A stretch of DNA of 60,540 nt from an uncultured Candidatus Nemicrothrix sp. (GTDB taxonomy: Bacteria; Actinomycetota; Acidimicrobiia; Acidimicrobiales; MedAcidi-G1). Of this stretch, positions 23,821 to 33,461 are shown in pieces. Both the position numbers and the translations under genes were made by a program. The stretch spans positions 1-60,540 of the forward strand of contig CAJXKL010000012.1 in NCBI GenBank assembly GCA_913055915.1, in the 5' to 3' direction. The notes below the pieces were generated by a model that was not told where the DNA came from, did no database searches, and was given only the letters and a program-made list of their open reading frames with translations. Position 1 is the stretch's first letter; every line of letters starts with the position of its first letter.

Positions 23821-24197
23821 TGGCAACGGTCTCAGATGTGATGACAAGAGCCGTAGCCACGCTCGAACAGGGTGCCACCATGTCAGATGCTGCAAAGATA
23901 ATGGTCAAGGGTGGTTTTGGGTCAGTGGTGGTGGTCCTCGGAAAGATGATTCTGGGAATCCTCACAGAGCGCGATGTCTTGAGGGCTGCTGCGGAGGCAC
24001 CCGATCTTTCCAACACGACTGTCAAGGCATGGATGACGACCGAGCCCGACACGGCAGGCCCAGACTTCGACACCGAGGCGGCGGCGACCCTCATGCTCAG
24101 CCGAGGGTTCAGGCACCTTCCGATAGTGGACGCCAGTGGCCTCGTCGGCATGGTGAGCCTGCGCGACGTCCTGAGTGTCCGGATCGGCCGACGCTGA
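23820..24197 (+). CDS. CBS-domain pair protein
   Basis: A 125-residue stand-alone CBS pair (Bateman module) that should sense an adenosine compound and control a partner. The first repeat contains VSDVMTRAVATLEQGATMSD, and each repeat ends in a typical ligand-site stretch (ILTERDVLRAA; MVSLRDVLSVRI). It overlaps the small gene upstream by one base, so they probably work together. No catalytic domain is attached. Confidence 0.88.
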   Translation: MATVSDVMTRAVATLEQGATMSDAAKIMVKGGFGSVVVVLGKMILGILTERDVLRAAAEAPDLSNTTVKAWMTTEPDTAGPDFDTEAAATLMLSRGFRHLPIVDASGLVGMVSLRDVLSVRIGRR

Positions 24198-24266
24198 CCA
24201 GAGCCGGGCCATGGAGGTGAGCCCTCTCGTGGGCCTGCCTTCCCGTCTGGAAGTAGGGCGACTGCT

Positions 24267-24938
24267 GTGAATGACGAGATTCAGGCCCGCGCCCAGAGGG
24301 TCGCCTCAGGTGTTGCCGCCGGCGTCGTCTACGGAGCAGTACGGGTGTTCATCCGCCTGTTTCTGTGGCCGTACTTCCGGCTACGGGAGACAGGCCGACA
24401 GAACCTTCCGACTTCCGGTCCGGTGATCTTGGCTCCAGTTCACCGCTCCAATCTCGATTCCCTGCTGCTGGCCCCGGTCACACGGCGACACTTTCGTGCG
24501 CTGGCAAAGTTGAGCCTGTTCAAGGCCAGGTCGTTCGCGTGGCTGCTCTCGGCACTCGGGGCGTTCCCCGTCCGCAGGGGCAGCGCTGACAGGGAGTCGA
24601 TCAGGGCAGCCCGTTCACTGCTGGATGACGGTGCCCTCCTGCTGGTCTTCCCTGAAGGTGGCCGTCAGACCGGTGACCACATTGCCGGTCTCTTTGATGG
24701 CACAGCATTCCTGGCAGCCAGGACCGGCGCCAGCGTGGTACCGGTCGGGATATCCGGCACCGAGGAGGCCATGCCGATGGGATCGAGGTTCCCGAGGCCG
24801 AAGAGGGTCTGTGTGGCGATCGGTTCGCCGATTCCGCCGCCGGATCGACATGCTCCACGGAGCGCTCTTCGGGAATGGACGATGACCCTCACAGCGGGCC
24901 TACAGGAGGCCCAGGACACCGCCGTTTCGCTGGGCTGA
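24267..24938 (+). CDS. plsC: 1-acyl-sn-glycerol-3-phosphate acyltransferase (PlsC family)
   Basis: Membrane-associated lysophosphatidate acyltransferase, 223 residues, which adds the second acyl chain in phospholipid synthesis. The catalytic HX4D box is VHRSNLDSLLL (about residues 52-57 for H to D), the substrate-binding FPEGGRQTGD is near 132, and a hydrophobic stretch near residues 15-35 may tether it to the membrane. The start is GTG at 24267; the ATG four bases on is out of frame. Several paralogues of this family exist in most actinobacteria, so the exact lipid substrate is inferred. Confidence 0.88.
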   Translation: MNDEIQARAQRVASGVAAGVVYGAVRVFIRLFLWPYFRLRETGRQNLPTSGPVILAPVHRSNLDSLLLAPVTRRHFRALAKLSLFKARSFAWLLSALGAFPVRRGSADRESIRAARSLLDDGALLLVFPEGGRQTGDHIAGLFDGTAFLAARTGASVVPVGISGTEEAMPMGSRFPRPKRVCVAIGSPIPPPDRHAPRSALREWTMTLTAGLQEAQDTAVSLG

Positions 24939-24991
24939 GATCCCGGAGCCCCGGGTGGGGTCGGGGGTACCGGTCGTGAAAGGGTGCCGGC

Positions 24992-25861
24992 ATGGATCAA
25001 CAGACCAGGGTCGGCAGGACCGCCGCGCTCCTGGCTGTGAGCCTGATGGCGTTCGGTCCGAGCATCGTGAAGATGTCGGACCTTCTCGAGTTGACCTTCG
25101 TGCTCTGGCGCCTTCTGTTCGCTGCGCTCGGCTACGCCGTAGTGCTGGTGGCCACAAGGCGGCGCTTCGGTTGGCTGGTACTTCGACGCTCGGTACTCGG
25201 TGGGCTCATCTTCGGTGTGAACCTTGTGTTCTTCATGGCCTCCATGCGGCGTACGAGCGCAGCCAATGCTGTCGTGATCGGAGCCCTCCAGCCGGTCATC
25301 CTGCTTGGGGTGGCTGCACGGATGTTCGGCGAAAGGCCCCACAGGTCGCTCTACGGCTGGTCAGCCGTATCCATCGGCGGAGTGGCGCTTGCCATGTACG
25401 CCTCGTCCGGCGTTGGCGTGGCCACTCGCACAGGGGACCTCCTGGCCCTGGTCACGATGCTGTTGTTCGCGCTCTACTACGTGGCCAGCAAGAGGGCCCG
25501 CTCGGAACTCGACTCGGTCCCGTACCAGTTGGGCCTGACGATCGTGGCTGCCCTGACAGTCCTTCCAGTCGCCCTGATCGTCGGTCACCCCATCTCACCT
25601 CCCGTTGGATCCGACTGGTGGCCGGTTGTACTCATGGCGGTGATTCCGGGAACGGGTCACCTCCTCACCAACTTCGCCCATGCTCACGTTTCGCTACCGG
25701 TGATGGGCCTGATCGGGCTCCTGTTCACCGTCATCGCCCCGCTCTACGCATGGTGGCTGGTTGGCGAGGAGGTAGGCGGTCTTCAGGCGGTGGGGATGGC
25801 TGTCGTGGTGGCGGCCCTGGCCGTGGTCGTCACGAGACCGATCGAATCCGTACCCGTCTGA
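24992..25861 (+). CDS. EamA/DMT family transporter
   Basis: A ten-helix drug/metabolite-type transporter of 289 residues with two EamA repeats: the first (about 10-140) contains FGVNLVFFMASMRRTSAANA, the second ends in GHLLTNFAHAHVSLPVMGLI and FTVIAPLYAWWLVGEEVG. It likely exports or imports a small metabolite by secondary transport. It runs convergent to the amidotransferase gene, 19 bases away. Substrate unknown. Confidence 0.9.
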   Translation: MDQQTRVGRTAALLAVSLMAFGPSIVKMSDLLELTFVLWRLLFAALGYAVVLVATRRRFGWLVLRRSVLGGLIFGVNLVFFMASMRRTSAANAVVIGALQPVILLGVAARMFGERPHRSLYGWSAVSIGGVALAMYASSGVGVATRTGDLLALVTMLLFALYYVASKRARSELDSVPYQLGLTIVAALTVLPVALIVGHPISPPVGSDWWPVVLMAVIPGTGHLLTNFAHAHVSLPVMGLIGLLFTVIAPLYAWWLVGEEVGGLQAVGMAVVVAALAVVVTRPIESVPV

Positions 25862-25880
25862 GGTGCCCCGGCTCGTCCAG

Positions 25881-26606
25881 TCAGGCCGCGAGGAGGTAGG
25901 CGGCCTTCAGGAACCGCAGGATCCATGCAGCCACATCGGTGCTGTCGGTTCCGTGTTCAAGGGTCCGCATCGCCTCCTTGAACGCCTCGGCCCGGTACAT
26001 CTCTGTCCGACCCTCGTAGACGGCGGCTGCGAATTCAGGTGAGAACTCCGGGTGTCCCTGAATGCCCAGAATGTGGTCGTTGACGGTGAAGGCGGCGATG
26101 GGGCAGTGGTCGGTGGATGCCACGAGCGTCGCATGGTCCGGAAGCGCGGTGACCTGATCCCTGTGACTGTAGACAATGCTGAAATGCCCGCGGTCGGGGG
26201 TCATCCACGGGTGGTCGCCTACCACCTCGGCCTGGTGGACACCGATGCCCCACCCGGAGTCCGCCGACTCCACCCTGCCGCCGAGGGCCTGGGCGAGCAC
26301 CTGATGGCCGAAACAGATCCCGACCGTCGGCGCGGATGCCTCGTAGAGCCTCACGACCAGTTCCAGGAGATCTGCCAACCATGGTTCGTCGTCGTAGGCC
26401 GATGTTCTGGCCCCGGAGATCAGCCAGCCGTCCTGTTCGGTCGGATCGGACGGCAACTGGCCTGCTACGACGTCGTAGTCCGTGATGTTGATGCCCGGGT
26501 CCACCACCCCCAGCAGGTTGGCGTACAGGTCCAGGTAGCCACCGAAGCGCTCGGCCCTGTCGCCTCCGACCTCGTCACAGCGGAGTAGTCCGATGTGCAC
26601 GGTCAT
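25881..26606 (-). CDS. Class I glutamine amidotransferase (GATase1)
   Basis: A 241-residue stand-alone class I amidotransferase-type protein. Nucleophile Cys in VGICFGHQVLAQALGG, and the His-Glu pair in LGIQGHPEFSPEF, so the catalytic triad is intact. Such GMP-synthase-like proteins hydrolyse gamma-glutamyl compounds or glutamine. The start ATG (MTVHIGLLRCDEVGGD) fits the family; the frame continues upstream to 26906 but that part overlaps the RarD gene and is not family-like. It is divergent from rarD with 110 bases between. Confidence 0.9.
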   Translation of the reverse strand: MTVHIGLLRCDEVGGDRAERFGGYLDLYANLLGVVDPGINITDYDVVAGQLPSDPTEQDGWLISGARTSAYDDEPWLADLLELVVRLYEASAPTVGICFGHQVLAQALGGRVESADSGWGIGVHQAEVVGDHPWMTPDRGHFSIVYSHRDQVTALPDHATLVASTDHCPIAAFTVNDHILGIQGHPEFSPEFAAAVYEGRTEMYRAEAFKEAMRTLEHGTDSTDVAAWILRFLKAAYLLAA

Positions 26607-26716
26607 GCCCGGGCCCTCAGCGTGGCAACGGCGGCAGCCTGCAGGGCCGAGTACTCCTGATCCATTGCGTTCATGCCGCGAGAGGATAGGGCCTCGGGTG
26701 GGGCGAGACTGCTTCG

Positions 26717-27625
26717 ATGAACAAGGGCCTTGCCTACGCGCTCTGCGCGTACACGATCTGGGGGCTGTCCCCTGTGTTCTGGAAGGGCCTGTCGTCGGTG
26801 CCGCCGGTTGACGTGCTGGGCCACAGGGCATTGTGGATCTCCGTGATGCTGGTGGTGGTTCACCTCGCCCGGAACTCGTGGCGGGATGTCCTCGCAGCAG
26901 CCTCATCTCCGCGGACGGTGGCCCTTGAGGTGCTGGCCGCAGCGCTGCTCGGCACCAACTGGTTGACCTGGGTCTGGGCGATGAACACGGACCGGGTGCT
27001 CGAGGGCAGTCTCGGATACTTCATCAACCCGCTCGTAAGCGTGTTCCTGGGTGTCGTGTTCCTGGGGGAATCGTTGCGTCGGATGCAGTGGGTCGCCATC
27101 GTCCTGGCTGCCATGGGTGTGGTGTGGCTGACCGTGGACGTCGGCAGCCTCCCGTGGGTGTCGCTGGTCCTTGGGTTCACCTTCGGCTTCTACGGGCTGC
27201 TCAAGAAGAAGATCGACAGCCCTCCGCTGGTGAGCCTGGCCATGGAGGTGTCGGTGATGATCCTGCCGGCGCTCGTGTTCCTGACAGTCCGAACCACCGA
27301 CGGCGCGGGTGTTATAGGGCCGTCCAACCCGGGTATGACAGCCATGCTGATTGCCAGCGGGGCGGTCACGGGAGTTCCGCTGCTTCTGTTTGCCGGAGCG
27401 GCAAGGCGAATACCTCTCAGCCTGATCGGGGTACTCCAGTACCTGGCGCCGACGCTCAACTTCCTGCTGGGTGTTGCCGTCTACGGAGAGCGCTTCGACG
27501 GGGGGCGCCTTGTCGGCTTCGCCCTGATCTGGACCGGCGTGGCGGTCTTTGCCACCGACGGCTGGCGGTCAGCCCGCAGGCCGCTGCGGCATGCGTCCTC
27601 CCGCCGGGAGGACACCCCCGGCTGA
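26717..27625 (+). CDS. rarD: RarD-type EamA transporter
   Basis: A 302-residue ten-helix protein with the RarD signature at its N-terminus (MNKGLAYALCAYTIWGLSPV, then VDVLGHRALWIS) and LGTNWLTWVWAMNTDRVLEG in the first repeat. RarD proteins are annotated as chloramphenicol-sensitivity proteins, but the physiological substrate is not established. Its stop lies inside a perfect inverted repeat shared with the convergent flavodoxin gene. Confidence 0.9.
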   Translation: MNKGLAYALCAYTIWGLSPVFWKGLSSVPPVDVLGHRALWISVMLVVVHLARNSWRDVLAAASSPRTVALEVLAAALLGTNWLTWVWAMNTDRVLEGSLGYFINPLVSVFLGVVFLGESLRRMQWVAIVLAAMGVVWLTVDVGSLPWVSLVLGFTFGFYGLLKKKIDSPPLVSLAMEVSVMILPALVFLTVRTTDGAGVIGPSNPGMTAMLIASGAVTGVPLLLFAGAARRIPLSLIGVLQYLAPTLNFLLGVAVYGERFDGGRLVGFALIWTGVAVFATDGWRSARRPLRHASSRREDTPG

Positions 27626-27638
27626 GGAGCCTCAGCCG
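27619..27638 (+). terminator. Bidirectional hairpin between convergent genes
   Basis: CGGCTGAGG and CCTCAGCCG form a 9-bp perfect stem with a 2-base centre. It contains the rarD stop codon and most of the flavodoxin stop codon, so both transcripts end in the same hairpin. No T-run on either side. Confidence 0.65.
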
Positions 27639-28096
27639 CCGGTCGAGGCCATCACCTCGGCCACGAAGCCTGCCGCCTCGCTTTCGAGGTGGCGACGGTT
27701 CAGGGAACGGAAGGCGACCACGTCGGCTCCGTGCTCCTCAAGCAGGCCGGCGAACCGCTCAGCGGCCCTGCCCGGGTTGATCGCATGGGTCATGAACGCC
27801 GCTACGCGCTTGTCCCAGAGCTTCGGTATGGAGCGCACCTTTGTGGAGTCACCTGGCCTGTGGCCGAACAGGATCAGGCCGTCGACCCAGGTCCCCACGA
27901 AGACCAGGTCGGCATCGGCCAACTCGGCCATGTCGATGTTGGTTGTGGGGCGCACGGCGACGGTGGCCCCGGCTGCCTCAGCGGCGCCTCCGATCAACTC
28001 GGCGGCACGCTTGGTGTTGCCGGTTCGGCTCTGGTGGATGACTACGACCTTCAATTTGTCCGGCTCTCCGTTGCGTGGCTCGAGTGACGGGGACAA
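27632..28096 (-). CDS. Flavodoxin family protein
   Basis: A 154-residue flavodoxin-like FMN protein. The phosphate-binding loop is VVVIHQSRTGNTKRAAELIG, and the flavin-contacting loop FVGTWVDGLILFG. It probably acts as a small electron carrier or quinone/flavin reductase. The start is uncertain: TTG at 28096 gives a 14-residue leader, while TTG at 28054 would begin right at the first strand (LKVVVIHQ). Single gene, convergent with rarD. Confidence 0.82.
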   Translation of the reverse strand: MSPSLEPRNGEPDKLKVVVIHQSRTGNTKRAAELIGGAAEAAGATVAVRPTTNIDMAELADADLVFVGTWVDGLILFGHRPGDSTKVRSIPKLWDKRVAAFMTHAINPGRAAERFAGLLEEHGADVVAFRSLNRRHLESEAAGFVAEVMASTGG

Positions 28097-28162
28097 TTCC
28101 TATCACCGGGCACCAGTGGTTGCACGGTTCTGCCAACCGCGCCAGATGACACCGGCTGTCCC

Positions 28163-28750
28163 TCAGGAGAGGTCCAGGTCGACAAGGTGCGCCTCGATGG
28201 CCTCGTGTTTCATCCCCATCTCAGCCATTCCGGTGGCGAGGACGGACCTGTAGCGGGGGGCCGGTGGCGTGTTCGGAGGCAGGTCGGTGGAGGCGAGGGT
28301 CACCGCCGGTATGTCGTCCAGTGGCTGGAGTGTCAACAGGCGGTCGATGGGGCCGTCCAGTACCCGCACTGAATTGCCGGGTTCAGGGAACCGGTCAGGC
28401 ATCGTGACAGCGTCGGGTGGAAGTCGGTTCTCCTGGGTGATGATGTCGGCCAACTGCGACACGGTGACCAGCCACGCACGACCAACCGGCGTGAGGCGCC
28501 CATCAGGAACGGGCTCGACAGGGCAGAAACAACAACCCCCACCCCATCTCTGCGAGTTGCCGCCGAACCTGACCGAGTGGGAAACCTCCACCCGACGGTC
28601 TGCAACAGGTGGGCTCTTGTCGGCGGCCCCGCGGTGAGGGCCCCACGGCTCGTCGTCGCCACAACCGGTCAGGTAGGCGAGGAAGCGGGCCTCGTGCAGG
28701 TTCGAGCCGTAGGCCACATACCAGACGTGTTCGGAAGCCTCCCCGGGCAT
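28163..28750 (-). CDS. GGCT-fold (gamma-glutamylcyclotransferase-like) protein
   Basis: A 195-residue protein with the AYGSNL loop near its N-terminus (VWYVAYGSNLHEARFLAYL) and the Trp/Gly-rich WGGGCCFCPVEP typical of an actinobacterial branch of the GGCT-like fold. Its reaction is not known; enzymes of this fold make 5-oxoproline from gamma-glutamyl compounds. The ATG overlaps the stop of surE (ATGA), so it is translationally coupled to it. Similar proteins are sometimes labelled histone deacetylase in databases, which nothing here supports. Confidence 0.75.
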   Translation of the reverse strand: MPGEASEHVWYVAYGSNLHEARFLAYLTGCGDDEPWGPHRGAADKSPPVADRRVEVSHSVRFGGNSQRWGGGCCFCPVEPVPDGRLTPVGRAWLVTVSQLADIITQENRLPPDAVTMPDRFPEPGNSVRVLDGPIDRLLTLQPLDDIPAVTLASTDLPPNTPPAPRYRSVLATGMAEMGMKHEAIEAHLVDLDLS

Positions 28751-29571
28751 CAGGTCAGGAGTTCGTCGACGGCAGCCACCACCGGGTCGTGGTCGACTGC
28801 GGGCTCGGCTGCCATGCCACCCACCCATGTGAGGCTGACGAAGCCGTCCATCACCGCCCCACCGTCGGTGTCGGGGGGGAGTGTCGACGGCTCACCCCAG
28901 GCCATGGCGATGTGATAACTGCCCTCGTGTCCCGGCTTGGGTTCAAGCGTCGCCGTTGACATCGTTCGTGGGGGCAGGCTGCCGATCCTTGTCTGCTTCC
29001 AACCGGACATCTCCTCGAGGGGAAGGTTCGGAACGTTGATGTTGAGTACCGACGGCACACCCGGTGGGTCGGCGACCACGGCTCCGACGGCAACCCGTGC
29101 CACCTCGGCAGCTGAATCCCACACCTGGTCGTCCAGGTCCTCACCGGTTCCCTGGCCCTCGACACCCCACTTTGCGACGGCCTGGCTGACGGCGATTCCC
29201 GTAACGCCGCCGTTTCTCGCAGTCAGCGCAGCGCCAATCGTTCCCGAGTGGTACACGGACCGACCTACGTTCATCCCCGGGTTGATGCCTGCCACGACAA
29301 GGTCGAACTGGTCGCCGAACAGCCCCAGCCTGCTGTAGAGGACACACAATCCGGGTGGACCGCTGACGGACCAGGCCGCCTCTATCCCGTCGACCCTGGC
29401 CTCGTGCACCTCGGGCCGGATGAGGTGAACGGGTCCGAAGGCCGCCCCGGCCCCCGAGTACTCGGTGTCGGGTGCCACGATCGTGACGTTACCGTGGTCA
29501 AGCATTGCCCTTGCCAGCACGTGCAGTCCGACAGAGTCGATGCCGTCATCGTTCGTCACCAGGATCCGCAT
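28750..29571 (-). CDS. surE: 5'/3'-nucleotidase SurE
   Basis: Metal-dependent nucleotidase, 273 residues, that removes phosphate from nucleoside monophosphates, a housekeeping or stress role. The metal site is in ILVTNDDGIDSVG; other family motifs are TEYSGAGAA, AGINPGMNVG and YHSGTIGAALTA. Start is the ATG of MRILVTNDDG; a longer open frame to 29655 would overlap the ABC-F gene. The stop overlaps the next gene's start. Confidence 0.92.
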   Translation of the reverse strand: MRILVTNDDGIDSVGLHVLARAMLDHGNVTIVAPDTEYSGAGAAFGPVHLIRPEVHEARVDGIEAAWSVSGPPGLCVLYSRLGLFGDQFDLVVAGINPGMNVGRSVYHSGTIGAALTARNGGVTGIAVSQAVAKWGVEGQGTGEDLDDQVWDSAAEVARVAVGAVVADPPGVPSVLNINVPNLPLEEMSGWKQTRIGSLPPRTMSTATLEPKPGHEGSYHIAMAWGEPSTLPPDTDGGAVMDGFVSLTWVGGMAAEPAVDHDPVVAAVDELLT

Positions 29572-29621
29572 GGGTTGGGACCGTAGCGGTGCCAAATGGG
29601 CCTGGTTGCAGTGGCGTGGAC

Positions 29622-31541
29622 TCAGTTGCCCAGCCGGGAGTTCAACCTGTCCCACTCGGACATGAGGCTGGCCGCCCGGTCCTTGGCCTCCTCATGTTCG
29701 GCCACGGCAGCGGCAGCCTCCTCGGGGACCTTGTAGAGGTCAGGGTCTGCCAGGCGCTTCTGGGCCGTAACGACAGCGGCCTCTGCCGCCTCCCAGTCAC
29801 GTTCGGCCCTGGCGAGGCGCTTCTTGAGGCCGGATGCGGGGTCCTTTGAGTGCTGCTTCCTCTGTGCCGTCTTCGGCTTCGGTGGAGCGGGACCTTCGGG
29901 TTCCCTGCCCGGCCTGGCCGGTGCGGGGGCCTGCGCCGGGTACAGAACCCTGTCGGGCACCCCCGTGTGCCAGACCGCCCGCCCGGACCTGACCTCGACC
30001 AGGTTGTCGGCAACCGAGCGGATCAGGTGCCGGTCGTGGGTGATGAGCACGACCGTCCCGGGGTAGGCGCTCAGGGCATCCTCCAGTACGTCGCAACTCG
30101 GAAGGTCAAGATGATTGGTGGGCTCATCCAGAATCAAGAGGTTCACCGGAACGGCGAGTGTCTTGGCCAGTGCCAGTCGGGTCTGTTCGCCACCCGACAG
30201 GTCACCGACGAGGCGGTCCACGGCGTCACCACGGAACCCGAAGGAAGCCAGGTAGGTGCGTGGGTTGCGACTGTCGGTGCCAACACCTGGCACGGTACGG
30301 AACTCGTCGATCACGGTTCGCTGCTCGTCGAGGACCTCGGCCTGCAACTGGTCAAAGTACGACAGGTCCACATTTGTTCCCCTTGAGACCCTTCCGCTGA
30401 TAGGTGCCAGCTCCCCGGTCAGGAGCTTCACGAGGGTGGTCTTGCCTGCACCGTTCGGGCCGACAAGGGCCAGCACACCGCCCCGTTCGACGGTGAAGGA
30501 CACGTCCTCGAGCACCACCTCGTCGCCCTCGTCTGTCCGGTAGCCGGCGGTTACATCCTCAAGTTCGGCGACGATCCGTGAAGACCTGCGGGGCGGGGGG
30601 AACCCGAACCTGGATGAGGGGGTCTCGTCTTCGTCCACGACGACCCTCTCCAGCTTCTGGAGGGCCTTCACCCGACTCTGAACCTGTCGGGCCTTTGTGG
30701 CCTTGTACCTGAAGCGCTCGATGAACTGTTCAACGTGGGCAACCTGTCGCGACTGCTGGGCGGCGGCGGCCCGCTGGGCTTCCAGACGCTCCTCGCGGGC
30801 GACCACGAAGTCGGCGAAACCTCCGATGTATTCGGACACCCGGGATCCGGACAGCTCCAGGATCCGGTTGGCGACGGCATCGATGAAGTCGCGGTCGTGG
30901 CTCACGAACAGGAGCCCACCGGACCAGCCGGCCAGCTGCTGTTCGAGCCAGGCGACGCTGTCGACGTCGAGGTGGTTGGTGGGCTCGTCCATCACCAACA
31001 GGTCCGGTGCAGACAACAGGAGCCTCGCCAACGCCACCCGCATACGCCATCCGCCGGACATTTCGTCCATGGGTCGGTCGTGATCCTCCGGGTCGAAGCC
31101 GAGGCCGGCCAGGATGCGGTGGGCCTCGGCCTCGACGGCGTAGCCGCCGATCTGTTCGAACCGGGACTGGGCCTCCCCGTAGTCGGCAAGGACCTGTTCC
31201 TGTTCCGCTCCGACAGCTGAGCCCAACCGCAGGCCCAGGTCCTGTATGCGGTGTGCCAAGATCGTCACCTGCTCGGCGCCCAGCATGACCTGTTCGAACA
31301 CACTGCGGCCCGCCTCTGCCGGCAGCTCCTGCGGGAGGTAGCCGATGCGGAGGTCCTTTGGACGGTGCACTTCGCCGGCGTCGGCCTCGTGCATCCCGAC
31401 CAGGATCTCCAGCAGGGTCGTCTTCCCGGTGCCGTTGCCGCCAATCAGGGCAACCCGTCGGCCCGGTCCCAGTTGGAGTGAGACGTTGCGGAACAGGGTC
31501 CTTGGTCCGAAGGAACGGGACAGGCCCGAGGCGGTGAGCAC
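29622..31541 (-). CDS. ABC-F family ATP-binding protein (ribosome-associated)
   Basis: Soluble protein of 639 residues with two ABC domains and no membrane part. First Walker [15 protein letters not shown], signature [16 protein letters not shown] and Walker [13 protein letters not shown]; the linker between domains is charged ([20 protein letters not shown]); second Walker [15 protein letters not shown], signature [15 protein letters not shown]. The tail ([17 protein letters not shown] onwards) is a predicted coiled coil as in Uup. Family members act on the ribosome as translation factors. The GTG at 31541 fits the family N-terminus; an ATG at 31589 would add 16 residues and overlap fabH. 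It lies 26 bases downstream of fabH. Confidence 0.9.
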   Translation of the reverse strand: MLTASGLSRSFGPRTLFRNVSLQLGPGRRVALIGGNGTGKTTLLEILVGMHEADAGEVHRPKDLRIGYLPQELPAEAGRSVFEQVMLGAEQVTILAHRIQDLGLRLGSAVGAEQEQVLADYGEAQSRFEQIGGYAVEAEAHRILAGLGFDPEDHDRPMDEMSGGWRMRVALARLLLSAPDLLVMDEPTNHLDVDSVAWLEQQLAGWSGGLLFVSHDRDFIDAVANRILELSGSRVSEYIGGFADFVVAREERLEAQRAAAAQQSRQVAHVEQFIERFRYKATKARQVQSRVKALQKLERVVVDEDETPSSRFGFPPPRRSSRIVAELEDVTAGYRTDEGDEVVLEDVSFTVERGGVLALVGPNGAGKTTLVKLLTGELAPISGRVSRGTNVDLSYFDQLQAEVLDEQRTVIDEFRTVPGVGTDSRNPRTYLASFGFRGDAVDRLVGDLSGGEQTRLALAKTLAVPVNLLILDEPTNHLDLPSCDVLEDALSAYPGTVVLITHDRHLIRSVADNLVEVRSGRAVWHTGVPDRVLYPAQAPAPARPGREPEGPAPPKPKTAQRKQHSKDPASGLKKRLARAERDWEAAEAAVVTAQKRLADPDLYKVPEEAAAAVAEHEEAKDRAASLMSEWDRLNSRLGN

Positions 31542-31567
31542 GGCGGCGAGGGTACCGCCGGTTACGG

Positions 31568-32503
31568 TCAGTCGGCTGGTGGGTCCCATCGGAGCACGGC
31601 GGCAGCGGATGACATACCTGCTCCGAAGCCGACCATCAGGACCAGGTCACCAGGTGCGATCCTGTCGTTGTCGATGGCGTCGACGAGGGCCAGGGGTATC
31701 GAGGCGGCAGAGGTGTTGCCTGTGTGGCCCAGCACGATTGCCGTCCTCTCCATTGGTATTCCGAGGCGCTTCAGGGAGGCTTCGATGATCCTCACGTTGG
31801 CCTGGTGGGGGACCACGACTGAGATGTCGTCGGCTGTCACCCCGGCCCGGGAGATGGCGTTGTTGGCCGAGTTGGTCATCGCCATGACCGCCCTCCTGAA
31901 GACCTCCTTGCCGTTCATGACGATGGTTCCACCATGGTCGCAGTAGAGGATGGCGGCAGCCGAACCGTCTGACATGAGGTCCCATCCCAGGAGCGAAGGC
32001 TGTTCACCGGTGCGTTCCAGCACGACTGCGCCGGCGCCATCGCCGAACAGGACGCAGGTGCCACGGTCGGTCCAGTCAACGATGCCGCTGAGGGCGTCGC
32101 TGCCTATCAACAAGATGCGCTCCAGGCCGGCGTTCATGAACTGCATTGCCGTTACTAGCCCGTAGACGAAGCCCGAGCATGCGGCGTTCATGTCCACCGC
32201 CCCACAGGTAAGGCCCAGCTCGTGCTGGACGACCGAGGCGCTTGCCGGGAACTGCTGGTCGGCGGTCGTGGTCGCCAGCAACAGGAGGTCGATCTGGTCA
32301 GGGTTGACGCCGGCCATTTCCATGGCCGCATAGCCGGCTGTGGCTGACATCTCGGTCACCCTGCCGTCGACATGGCGGCTCCTGATGCCGCACCTGGCGG
32401 TGATCCACTCATCGGAGGTGTCCACCATCTTCGACAGGTCGTCGTTGGTAAGAACCCGTTCAGGCAGGTTCGTTGCCCATCCCGTGATGCGGCCGTACGA
32501 CAT
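31568..32503 (-). CDS. fabH: 3-oxoacyl-ACP synthase III (FabH-like)
   Basis: Condensing enzyme of 311 residues that joins an acyl-CoA to malonyl-ACP to start fatty-acid synthesis. The catalytic triad is visible: Cys in [13 protein letters not shown], His in [11 protein letters not shown], Asn in [10 protein letters not shown]. The ATG ([18 protein letters not shown]) is preceded by GGAG at a good distance; the longer frame to 32830 is not coding. Without a fatty-acid cluster nearby, a related role (alkylated secondary metabolite starter) is possible. Confidence 0.92.
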   Translation of the reverse strand: MSYGRITGWATNLPERVLTNDDLSKMVDTSDEWITARCGIRSRHVDGRVTEMSATAGYAAMEMAGVNPDQIDLLLLATTTADQQFPASASVVQHELGLTCGAVDMNAACSGFVYGLVTAMQFMNAGLERILLIGSDALSGIVDWTDRGTCVLFGDGAGAVVLERTGEQPSLLGWDLMSDGSAAAILYCDHGGTIVMNGKEVFRRAVMAMTNSANNAISRAGVTADDISVVVPHQANVRIIEASLKRLGIPMERTAIVLGHTGNTSAASIPLALVDAIDNDRIAPGDLVLMVGFGAGMSSAAAVLRWDPPAD

Positions 32504-32637
32504 GTGGATGCTCCGTGTGGTGGTGTGGGAAGGCCGGACCGGCCCACACACATCAACGGTAGTTGCCCCATGGGGTGTACGTGTGTTCCTGAACCCGGTC
32601 CGGGTCGCCCGGACCTCTGCCGGTAGGGTCGCCGCCC

Positions 32638-33417
32638 ATGTCCCACGTGTCGCCCGTGACGGATCCAGGTCCGCTCTGTGACCACCAGTTGGCAGGCCTG
32701 CTCGCCCGTCGGGTGGGTCAACTGCTGATCGACGTGCGACAGAAGGCGTGGTCAGAGGGATGTCCACAGCATCAGGTGAGGGAGATGGGCGACTCGGCGG
32801 CTCACAGCCTCCTGGTGGACTGCCTTGCACGGATGCGGCCCGACGACGCCGTGCTCTCTGAGGAGGGTGACGACGACGACCGGAGGCTGTCGGCGGAGCG
32901 GGTCTGGATACTCGACCCCCTGGACGGCACCCGGGACTACGGGGTGCCTGGCAGCGTCGAGTGGGCCGTGCACGTGGCGTTGGTTGTCAACGGCGTTCCC
33001 GTAGCGGCTGCCGTGGACCTACCAGCAGTCGGCAGGCTCTACGGGACGCTCCAGGAGCCTGTGAGGGGCGGACGGAGCACACGACGTGAAAGGCCCGTAG
33101 TCATTACCAGCCGCTCGCAGTGGGGCGAGGCCGAGCATGTGGCTGCGGCGATCGGCGGTGTTGTGCACTCATGTGGGTCGGCAGGGGTCAAGGCCATGGC
33201 CGTGGTCGAGGGGACCGCTGACGTGTACGTACACCCGTCGGGTCTCTACGAATGGGACGTCTGTGCCCCCGCAGCGGTCGCAGCGGCAGCTGGCCTTGAC
33301 GTCTGCGGCATGGACGGGTCGGATCTCTCCTACAACAAGGTCCGACCGGTGGTTCCCGGCCTGCTGGTCAGCAGGCCGGAGTTCACCGAAAGGGTTCGGG
33401 TCTCCCTGACCCGGTAG
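32638..33417 (+). CDS. Inositol monophosphatase/CysQ family phosphatase
   Basis: A 259-residue magnesium-dependent phosphatase. Metal ligands are in AVLSEEGDDDD, WILDPLDGTRDYG and the C-terminal YEWDVCAPAAV. The layout resembles 3'(2'),5'-bisphosphate nucleotidase CysQ, which clears the by-product of sulfate activation, but inositol phosphatase activity cannot be excluded. It lies divergent from fabH over 134 bases and upstream of the cobalamin riboswitch. Confidence 0.85.
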   Translation: MSHVSPVTDPGPLCDHQLAGLLARRVGQLLIDVRQKAWSEGCPQHQVREMGDSAAHSLLVDCLARMRPDDAVLSEEGDDDDRRLSAERVWILDPLDGTRDYGVPGSVEWAVHVALVVNGVPVAAAVDLPAVGRLYGTLQEPVRGGRSTRRERPVVITSRSQWGEAEHVAAAIGGVVHSCGSAGVKAMAVVEGTADVYVHPSGLYEWDVCAPAAVAAAAGLDVCGMDGSDLSYNKVRPVVPGLLVSRPEFTERVRVSLTR

Positions 33418-33461
33418 TCGGCCCCAAGAGGCCCGATGGGGCGTGTCGCCCCTGGCAGAGG

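Noticed and set aside
26603-26674. 23-residue mini-gene ending on the amidotransferase start (ATGA overlap)
   Set aside because: No ribosome site, no recognisable content; the overlap can arise by chance. Left out for lack of support.
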